This document shows, piece by piece, positions 58,098 to 64,000 of a stretch of DNA of 64,000 nt (its first letter is position 1; each line of letters begins with the position of its first letter). Origin of the DNA: Candidatus Bipolaricaulota bacterium. GTDB lineage: Bacteria; Bipolaricaulota; Bipolaricaulia; UBA7950; UBA9294. The stretch covers positions 145,928 through 209,927 of the forward strand of contig JANQEA010000043.1 of the NCBI GenBank assembly GCA_028278555.1, written 5' to 3'. The notes under the pieces are model-generated. The model was not told the origin of the DNA. It was given only the letters and a program-made list of their open reading frames with translations, and did not search any database. Both the position numbers and the translations under genes were made by a program.

Positions 58098-58137
58098 ACA
58101 CAGTACAGTACGGCGATATCGCGCCTGAGATACGCTG

Positions 58138-58788
58138 CTATCGGCGAAGGAGACGTCGCCAGAGCTGAAGCTTGGGGAACGAACGCTCCTCGCCCCTCAC
58201 GAGGCGGACAACGTTCGTCCGGTGGGTGTAGAGGATGAACAGCGCGAGGCCGCCGGTCAATCCGATCAGAAGCGGCGGATACTGCACATCCGTGAGCAGG
58301 CTGAGCAGGAGCGCCGAGATCGGGATCGTCCATGCCGCGAGGATCGAACCGAGGGAGACGACTCCCGTGAGGAAGAGCACGAGAAGGAAGACGCCGAGGG
58401 AGCAGACGACGGGGATTGACGCAACCGCGAGGAGCATCCCGCCGGCCGTCGCGACACCCTTGCCGCCGCGGAATCTCGTGTAGATCGGAAAGACATGGCC
58501 GAAGACCGCGGCAATTCCGCAGAGGATCGCGACGATCTCGAGATCCAACGGGAGTGGGCCGAACGGGAGGCGGGCGATGCCTGCCGCGGCGGCGGCTCCC
58601 TTGGCGACGTCGATCAGCGCGACCGGAAGGCCGCCCCGCCATCCGAGGACGCGCCATGCGTTCGTTGCTCCGGCGTTGCCACTCCCATGCTCGCGGATGT
58701 CGACCCCCTTGAGGAGTCGTCCGATCAGGATGGCGGAAGGGAACGCGCCGATCAGATACGAGAGGACGAGGAGCGCGGCGAGGTTCAT
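58138..58788 (-). CDS. plsY: Acyl-phosphate glycerol-3-phosphate acyltransferase PlsY
   Basis: A 216-residue membrane enzyme with about five helices making lysophosphatidate from acyl phosphate. Conserved loops: REHGSGNAGATNAWRVLG, FGHVFPIYTRFRGGKGVAT (G3P site) and LFILYTHRTNVVRL. ATG 58788 overlaps the stop of the FakA-FakB fusion gene, tying acyl phosphate production to its use. Confidence 0.95.
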   Translation of the reverse strand: MNLAALLVLSYLIGAFPSAILIGRLLKGVDIREHGSGNAGATNAWRVLGWRGGLPVALIDVAKGAAAAAGIARLPFGPLPLDLEIVAILCGIAAVFGHVFPIYTRFRGGKGVATAGGMLLAVASIPVVCSLGVFLLVLFLTGVVSLGSILAAWTIPISALLLSLLTDVQYPPLLIGLTGGLALFILYTHRTNVVRLVRGEERSFPKLQLWRRLLRR

Positions 58789-60641
58789 CGGCCCTGCCTC
58801 GTGTCATCGATGAGGCGATCGACGAGTCGAGCGGCCACAACGGCGATCGCCGCGGCGCCGGGGCCGGCATGGCTTCCGATCGCCGGAGCCGTGTCGGTCA
58901 CCCAGACGGAGGCGTCGCCTCCCTTGAGGAGGAGCTCCGTCCTGTATGCGTCGGCCAGGTCGCGGGCGGCCGAATGGCTGATGACGAACGCTGGGCGATC
59001 CATCCGCTGTGCATGCCGGAGGACCTCTCGGAGGATCCGCCGCTGCGCGGCCCGCGGTCCGAAGGCCTTCCCGGCCGGCACGATCCGACCGTCTTCGACC
59101 GAGAGAATCGGACAGAGTCGCAAGAGCTTGGCGAAGCGGCCCTTGATCGGCGAGAGGCGTCCGCCGCGAACGAAGTAGTCGACCGTCGGAGCGTAGACGT
59201 AGACGTGGGTCTCCTCCGCGACTGTACGTGCGATTTCGGCCGTCTCCGCAAGCGTGCACCCGGCTTCGATCGCCTTCGAGGCGGCCCAGGTGACAAGGCC
59301 CTCGGCGGCCGAGGCGGATCGGCAATCGACGATCTCGATCGGAATGCCGGTCTCCTCGGTGATCTGCCGCGCCGCGGTCTGAGCGCTCTGGAGCGTTCCG
59401 GAAACCTCGGCCGACAGGTGAACCGAGACGACGCCCTCGTGGGTCTGCGCCAAGTGGCGATAGAGGGTCAGGAAGTCAATCGGTCGAGGTTGGGACGTCT
59501 TCGGGAAGACCGGGGATGTTCGGAGGCGGTCGTAGAACGTCTCCGGGGTGATGTCGACGCGGTCGAGAAGAACTTCGTCGCCGAACGCGAGACGGACCGG
59601 GACGACGTGAATCCGCCGCTGGGTGAGGATCTCTATCGGAAGATCGCAGGCCGAATCGGTGACGAGGGCGATCCCGCTTCGCGCCTCGGTCGAGGGCTGA
59701 TCGACGATCGCGGCGAGCATGTCCTCGACCTTCGGGTTCTGGACGTCTCCGTACTTGGCGAGCAGATCGAGCACGTACGCCGGCACGTTCGTGTGGACGT
59801 GGGCGTGGATCTCCGTGTCGGTCCCGGCAACGACGACCGAATCGCCGAGCGTCGACAGGCGATCGATGACGTCTGAGCGCGGGATCTTCTCGCCGCGGAC
59901 GACTGCTTCGACGCAGTACCGGAAGTCGAGCCGCTGCGGGCCGGAGCTCGGAAGCGGGGCGGACGGCTCGTCGTCCGAGAAGGAAGCCCCACCGTCGGCC
60001 TCCTCCGGGCCGCAGTGGAAGAAGTCGCGGATCCCCTCGAGGAAGTGGACGAACCCGAGCGCTCCGGCATCGACCACACCGGCCTGTTTCAACGAGGCGA
60101 GCTTGTTCGTCGTCTCGGCGAGGGACGCCCGCGCGACGCGGAGACCCTCATCGAGGAGGACTCGGAAGTCGGGAATCCGCTCCGCCTGCCGGGAGAGATG
60201 GTCTGCGACGTCGCTGATCACCGTCAGGATTGTTCCCTCCCGCGGTTGAGCGAGCGCCTCGCGTGCACGTGTCGACGCGCGCCGAAGCGCTTCGGCGAAC
60301 CGTCTGGCGGAGACCTGCACCGAATCGCTGATCCCTTCGCGAAGGCCCTGGAAGAACTGGGCGAAGATCACGCCCGAGTTCCCCTGGGCGCCGATAAGCG
60401 CGCTGGAGGCGATCGACGAGGAAACGGCGGCGAGAGAAGGGAGCGGCTGCCGCAGCCCATCGACGATCGCGCTCATCGTCAACGCGAGATTCGTCCCGGT
60501 GTCGCGATCCGGCACCGGGAAGACGTTGATCCGATCGAGGTGATCCCGGTGGGCGATCACGCGCCGGGCGCCGGCGATGACGGACTGCTGAAGGAACTCG
60601 CGCGTGAGGGTCTGAATCGTTCGATCCGGCGGTCGAGGCAT
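58785..60641 (-). CDS. Fused fatty-acid kinase: DAK2/FakA-like plus DegV/FakB-like domains
   Basis: A 618-residue fusion. Residues 1-200 are a DAK2/Dak phosphatase-type ATP-binding domain (INVFPVPDRDTGTNLALTM, IGAQGNSGVIFAQF). Residues ~235-330 are the FakA C-terminal domain (RYCVEAVVRG, HAHVHTNVP). Residues ~337-615 are a complete DegV fatty-acid-binding protein (IALVTDSACDLP, TSQPRPIDFL, VSVHLSAEVSGTLQSAQ, YFVRGGRLSPIKG). In Firmicutes FakA and FakB are separate and make acyl phosphate from exogenous fatty acids. The ATGA overlap with plsY supports this role. Confidence 0.88.
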   Translation of the reverse strand: MPRPPDRTIQTLTREFLQQSVIAGARRVIAHRDHLDRINVFPVPDRDTGTNLALTMSAIVDGLRQPLPSLAAVSSSIASSALIGAQGNSGVIFAQFFQGLREGISDSVQVSARRFAEALRRASTRAREALAQPREGTILTVISDVADHLSRQAERIPDFRVLLDEGLRVARASLAETTNKLASLKQAGVVDAGALGFVHFLEGIRDFFHCGPEEADGGASFSDDEPSAPLPSSGPQRLDFRYCVEAVVRGEKIPRSDVIDRLSTLGDSVVVAGTDTEIHAHVHTNVPAYVLDLLAKYGDVQNPKVEDMLAAIVDQPSTEARSGIALVTDSACDLPIEILTQRRIHVVPVRLAFGDEVLLDRVDITPETFYDRLRTSPVFPKTSQPRPIDFLTLYRHLAQTHEGVVSVHLSAEVSGTLQSAQTAARQITEETGIPIEIVDCRSASAAEGLVTWAASKAIEAGCTLAETAEIARTVAEETHVYVYAPTVDYFVRGGRLSPIKGRFAKLLRLCPILSVEDGRIVPAGKAFGPRAAQRRILREVLRHAQRMDRPAFVISHSAARDLADAYRTELLLKGGDASVWVTDTAPAIGSHAGPGAAAIAVVAARLVDRLIDDTRQGR

Positions 60642-60694
60642 GGCACCCGGATCTTACGAGACGGAGCGCAACGCGACCAACCGCGGGCAATGAA

Positions 60695-60726
60695 GAAGGC
60701 TCCGATCGGAGTCGATCGGAGCCTTC
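60695..60726 (-). terminator. 13-bp perfect terminator-like hairpin
   Basis: GAAGGCTCCGATC and GATCGGAGCCTTC pair around a 6-base loop, between the DUF11 gene and the FakA-FakB gene on the minus strand. No T-run. Confidence 0.6.
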
Positions 60727-60746
60727 GGACCGTATCTGTGGTTCGC

Positions 60747-63700
60747 CTAGCGGATGGAGAGCGGCACGAGAATGGTCTGTCCTTCGCCGTAGACTGCCCA
60801 GACGAGGTAGTCGCCCGGCGGGAGTCCCGCGGTCTCGATCCCGAGCATGTAGAGATCGTTCTCGTACCGGCTGGTGAACGAGTAGACGGGTGAGATCCCG
60901 CCGCCGGCACCGGCCACGTTCGAGGACGCGAGCGTCGGCTGGGTGACGCGGATCCACGGCCAGCCGGTCAACACGCGGAGACTGCGCGGCAGATCGAGAC
61001 CGACTTCGATCGTCTGCCCGGCCAGCCAGAAGGACGGCTGGAGGTCGGCAAACAGCTCCATCTGCTCGAGCGTCTGTGAGTTGATCACATCCGCCGTCGC
61101 GACGAGCGGTTGTCCGTTCGCGTCGGTCCCTCGAGTGACGATCCCGAGATTGGTGTGCCAGTTCTCCGGCTCGTCCGGCCCGAGCGGGTCGCTCCGCTCC
61201 ATCGTCGCGAAGGTCCGCGCGTCTCCGGCGGGCCAGCCGCTAACGAACGAGTCGAATGCGTTGGCCGTGTCGACCACCTGTCCATCGGCGTCGAGCAGCT
61301 CGATGATGTCACCCTCGTTGGAGAGCTCCATCGAGTAGGGCTCGAGGTCGTTGTAGACGATGTTGGCGTCGATGTTCAGGATGGTCTGATCGTCGCTCCG
61401 CTCGAGGAGCAGATAGCTTTCGTCGAGGTCGACAGGCCGCGCGACGACCATCCATGACACGTTGTCGTTACGCCGGACGAACTCGATCGACGGGATCGGA
61501 TCGCGATCGACGAGCTCGCAGGCCGGCTGGGCTGCCGGCGCGAGGACGCCGGAGAGCTGGACGACCTTCCACTCAAAGTCCTCCGTCGTCAGCGGAACCT
61601 TCTTCCGCCAGCGGAGGGTCCAACCGGTCAGGTCGATCTCCTCGCTGCCGATGTTCCGCAACTCGATCCACTCGTCGTCGGGACTCGCAGCGGTGCCTGC
61701 CCACGCGATCTCGTTGATGATCACCTTCGCCTCGCACTCGACCGCACCACCACCACCGGCGACGGTGTCGCTGACGGTCGTTTCGGCGTCATCCTCGTCG
61801 TTCGACGGGTTCGGATCCGGCTGATCGAGTTCCGAAACCGAGGCCGTGTTGGTGATCGTCGTCCCCGCGGTCCCCGAGTCGACCGTTGTGGTGATCCGCA
61901 GCGTGGCCGATCCGGCGATCGGGAGGAGTCCGATGGTCCAATCCCCTGAAGAGTCGTTGTAGTCTCCGGGGCCGTCATGGGTCACATACGTGAGCCCGTC
62001 GGGGAGAACGTCGGAGATGACGACGCCCGTGGCATCGTCCGGGCCGTTGTTCAGCACGGTGATCGTCCAGACGACCGTGTCGCCTTCGGAAGACTCCGGG
62101 CTGTCGACGGACTTGACCACGGCGAGGTCGGCGGCGACGACGGTGACGTCGACCGAGTCCTCGTTGTTCGTCTCATCCGGATCCTCGACCTCGGTCTCGA
62201 CGACCAACGCCGTGTTGGTGATCGTCGTTCCGGCGGTCCCGTCGTCGATTAGCGCGGTGATCTGCAGCGACGCGGAGGCGCCGAGGGTCAGCGTGCCGAC
62301 CGTCCAGCGATTGGTCACCTCGCTGTAGGCGCCGCTTCCGTTGTCGGAGACGTACAGCAGCCCGAGCGGAAGGACATCCTCGAGGACGACGCCGGTTGCG
62401 GTATCCGGACCGCCATTCGTGATGGTGATCGTGAAGACGACCGTGTCGCCTTCACCGACCGTTGAATCATCGACTCCCTTGTCGACGATCAGGTCGGCTT
62501 GCGGGTACCTGACTTCGACGGAATGGTCATCCGCCACGGGGTCGGTCTCATCGCTGTCTGCGATCGCCGTGTTGTCGACTTGCGGCATATCGCTTTCAGT
62601 GGTCGGGCCGTACGTCGGAGCAGGGCTGAGCGTGACACTTTGGCCTGGGGTCAGATCACCCACTGGCACATTCGTCAGGCCGAGCTTCGCGTCACTCACA
62701 ACGACGTTGCGGAGCGTGATGTCACCGACATTCGTGACGGTGATCGTGTAGGTGATGGTCTCGCCGACCAGGACCGATTCGGGGCCCGTCTTGTCGATGT
62801 CGAGTGCCGGCCCGGCGATGATCTCGACGGAATGGCTGTCATCGACCTGCCCCGTTTCGTCGCTATCGGCGATCGCCGTGTTGACGATCGGGCCGGGCAG
62901 ATCGTCCGCGGTTGTGGTGTAGGTCGGAGTGACTGTGACGCTGTCTCCTGGAATCAGGCTGCCCAGGTTCTGGCTCAAACCGAGCTTGGAATCGTTCAGC
63001 GTCACGTTGGTCAGCGTTACGTTGCCCGTGTTGGTGACGGTGATCGAGTAGTCGATCGTGTCGCCGACGTTGACAGGTCCGGCGTCACCCGTCTTCTCGA
63101 TAGCGATGGACGGCTCCTGGGAAAGCGGCACGTCCTCGCTGGCGGACTCGTCCGGCAGCTCATTGGAGGAGACGGTAGCGGTGTTGTCGATGTCGCCGTC
63201 CCCCCCGCCGTTGTCGTCGATGTCGGACTGGAGGACGGTGTAGGACCCGGTGTAGGTCCACGTCTCGCCGACATCGAGCACACCGACCGTACCGCCGTCG
63301 CCGCTCGGACTGCCGAGCGGGTTGAGGAGCGGGTCGGAGACGCTGACGCCGGTCAGGGAGACGTTGCCGGTGTTGGTGACGACGATCGAGTAGCTGATGA
63401 CGTCACCGGCGGCATCGACCACCCCGGTCGGACCGTCTCCGCCCACATCGGTGACCGTCTTGTCGATTGTGTAGGCCGGCTCCTGGGAGAGCGGCACGTC
63501 CTCGCTGTCAGACTCGTCCGGCAGCTCATTGGAGGAGACAGTGGCAGTGTTGTCGATGTCGCCGTCGCCATCCGGCTCTCCACTGCTGTCGATGCCGTTG
63601 TCGTCGATGTCGGCCTGGGAGACGGTGTAGGTCCCGGTGTAGGTCCACGCTTCGCCGACGTCAAGGACGCCAACTGTGCCGCCATCACCGCTCGGACTGC

Positions 63701-64000
63701 CGAGCGGGTTGAGGAGCGGATCGGAGACGCTGACGCCGGTCAGGGAGACGTTGCCTGTGTTGGTGACGACGATCTGGTAGCTGATGACGTCACCGGCGGC
63801 GTCGACCGTTCCGGTCGGACCGTCTCCGCCCACATCGGTGACCGTCTTGTCGATCGTGTAGTTGGGTCCGGTGCTGATGTCGACGTCTTCGCTGTCGGAC
63901 TCATCCGGCAGCTCATTGGAGGAGACAGTGGCAGTGTTGTCGATGTCGCCGTCGCCATCCGGCTCTCCACTGCTGTCGATGCCGTTGTCGTCGATGTCGG
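60747..64000 (-). CDS. DUF11-repeat and lamin-tail-domain surface protein (5' end beyond window)
   Basis: The frame is open to the right edge, so at least 1,080 C-terminal residues are present and the N-terminus is missing. It carries a series of DUF11/conserved-repeat beta-sandwich domains: two nearly identical copies of ~121-129 residues (GDVISYSIVVTNTGNVSL, DPLLNPLGSPSGDGGTV), the start of a third at the edge, then four more divergent ones (VGDTIDYSITVTNTGNVTL, SEGDTVVWTITVLNNGPDD). A lamin tail domain follows (VIINEIAWAGTAASPDDEWIE) and a final beta domain ending GDYLVWAVYGEGQTILVPLS. Probably an exported adhesin or surface-layer protein. Confidence 0.85.
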   Translation of the reverse strand, partial: DIDDNGIDSSGEPDGDGDIDNTATVSSNELPDESDSEDVDISTGPNYTIDKTVTDVGGDGPTGTVDAAGDVISYQIVVTNTGNVSLTGVSVSDPLLNPLGSPSGDGGTVGVLDVGEAWTYTGTYTVSQADIDDNGIDSSGEPDGDGDIDNTATVSSNELPDESDSEDVPLSQEPAYTIDKTVTDVGGDGPTGVVDAAGDVISYSIVVTNTGNVSLTGVSVSDPLLNPLGSPSGDGGTVGVLDVGETWTYTGSYTVLQSDIDDNGGGDGDIDNTATVSSNELPDESASEDVPLSQEPSIAIEKTGDAGPVNVGDTIDYSITVTNTGNVTLTNVTLNDSKLGLSQNLGSLIPGDSVTVTPTYTTTADDLPGPIVNTAIADSDETGQVDDSHSVEIIAGPALDIDKTGPESVLVGETITYTITVTNVGDITLRNVVVSDAKLGLTNVPVGDLTPGQSVTLSPAPTYGPTTESDMPQVDNTAIADSDETDPVADDHSVEVRYPQADLIVDKGVDDSTVGEGDTVVFTITITNGGPDTATGVVLEDVLPLGLLYVSDNGSGAYSEVTNRWTVGTLTLGASASLQITALIDDGTAGTTITNTALVVETEVEDPDETNNEDSVDVTVVAADLAVVKSVDSPESSEGDTVVWTITVLNNGPDDATGVVISDVLPDGLTYVTHDGPGDYNDSSGDWTIGLLPIAGSATLRITTTVDSGTAGTTITNTASVSELDQPDPNPSNDEDDAETTVSDTVAGGGGAVECEAKVIINEIAWAGTAASPDDEWIELRNIGSEEIDLTGWTLRWRKKVPLTTEDFEWKVVQLSGVLAPAAQPACELVDRDPIPSIEFVRRNDNVSWMVVARPVDLDESYLLLERSDDQTILNIDANIVYNDLEPYSMELSNEGDIIELLDADGQVVDTANAFDSFVSGWPAGDARTFATMERSDPLGPDEPENWHTNLGIVTRGTDANGQPLVATADVINSQTLEQMELFADLQPSFWLAGQTIEVGLDLPRSLRVLTGWPWIRVTQPTLASSNVAGAGGGISPVYSFTSRYENDLYMLGIETAGLPPGDYLVWAVYGEGQTILVPLSIR
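63088..64000 (-). repeat. Tandem DNA repeat encoding near-identical DUF11 units
   Basis: Corresponding points recur at 63088, 63451 and 63838, giving periods of about 363 and 387 bases (121 and 129 codons). The shorter unit lacks the GIDSSGEP codons. Parts of the last units are nearly base-identical (for example around 63515-63625 and 63902-64000), a sign of recent duplication or conversion. Confidence 0.75.

Noticed and set aside
63088..64000. CRISPR-like or satellite repeat
   Set aside because: Periods of 363-387 bases are multiples of three, in frame, and encode DUF11 domains.

Overview
The window is about 64 kb of GC-rich bacterial chromosome with roughly 57 protein genes, few gaps, many 4-base stop/start overlaps (ATGA, GTGA) and sigma70-type promoters (TTG..., 17 bp, TAnnnT). 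Housekeeping genes are bacterial: rpsB-tsf-pyrH, dnaB, polA, ruvC, ftsH, ftsEX, murJ, plsY, def-fmt, recG, folP, rplI, glmM. Secreted proteins with PKD, CARDB, DUF11 and lamin-tail modules, together with a glycine cleavage system and a carbamoyl-phosphate catabolic cluster, would fit an anaerobic amino-acid or purine/hydantoin fermenter from a little-cultured phylum. Bipolaricaulota (Acetothermia) is my guess only; the window holds no rRNA or tRNA marker to test it.

Layout. 1-5376: end of a PKD-transglutaminase secreted protein, an acetoin-utilisation-type deacetylase, a TGS-uridine-kinase-like nucleoside kinase, a Nif3 protein and exonuclease III. 5377-10699: an island with different codon use (ATA, AGG, AGA and CTA codons common) and loose spacing. 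It holds a 56-residue orphan, a protein resembling a shortened glucose-6-phosphate dehydrogenase, an alkaline-phosphatase-fold phosphodiesterase and, facing them, a large two-TM protein I cannot assign. This is the best candidate for an undescribed system. 10700-16531: M24 peptidase, PKD-TlpA thioredoxin, RmuC, a THEP1 NTPase fused to a flavin-reductase-like domain, and a PLP enzyme.

16532-24846: catabolic cluster of a dihydropyrimidinase-type amidohydrolase, a GntR/FCD regulator, carbamate kinase, two carbamoyltransferases with a GxxExxY cassette inserted between them, and a lone molybdenum hydroxylase large subunit. A 20-bp element shared by two of its promoters is a candidate operator. Together these genes could open a cyclic ureide or purine-derived ring, pass a carbamoyl group to phosphate and make ATP.

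24847-41036: secreted protein, ispD, a propeller lipoprotein, a PIN-TRAM protein, prmC, an ftsEX pair whose ATPase has a degenerate signature, a flippase-like membrane protein, pncC/cinA, nth, a PPC protein, fmt-def, recG, pyrH-tsf-rpsB (S2 with a long acidic tail) and dnaB. 41037-44291: gcvH-gcvPA-gcvPB without gcvT. 44309-52423: glmM, two secreted proteins, polA, ruvC, DUF177 and folP. 52521-56182: rplI, a glycosidase-like secreted protein and murJ. 56201-64000: ftsH, plsY, a FakA-FakB fusion, and the 3' part of a DUF11-repeat/lamin-tail surface protein that runs off the right edge.

Many long antisense frames exist opposite the genes because third positions are nearly all G or C; I treated these as shadows. 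I saw no rRNA, tRNA, CRISPR array, transposase or integrase.
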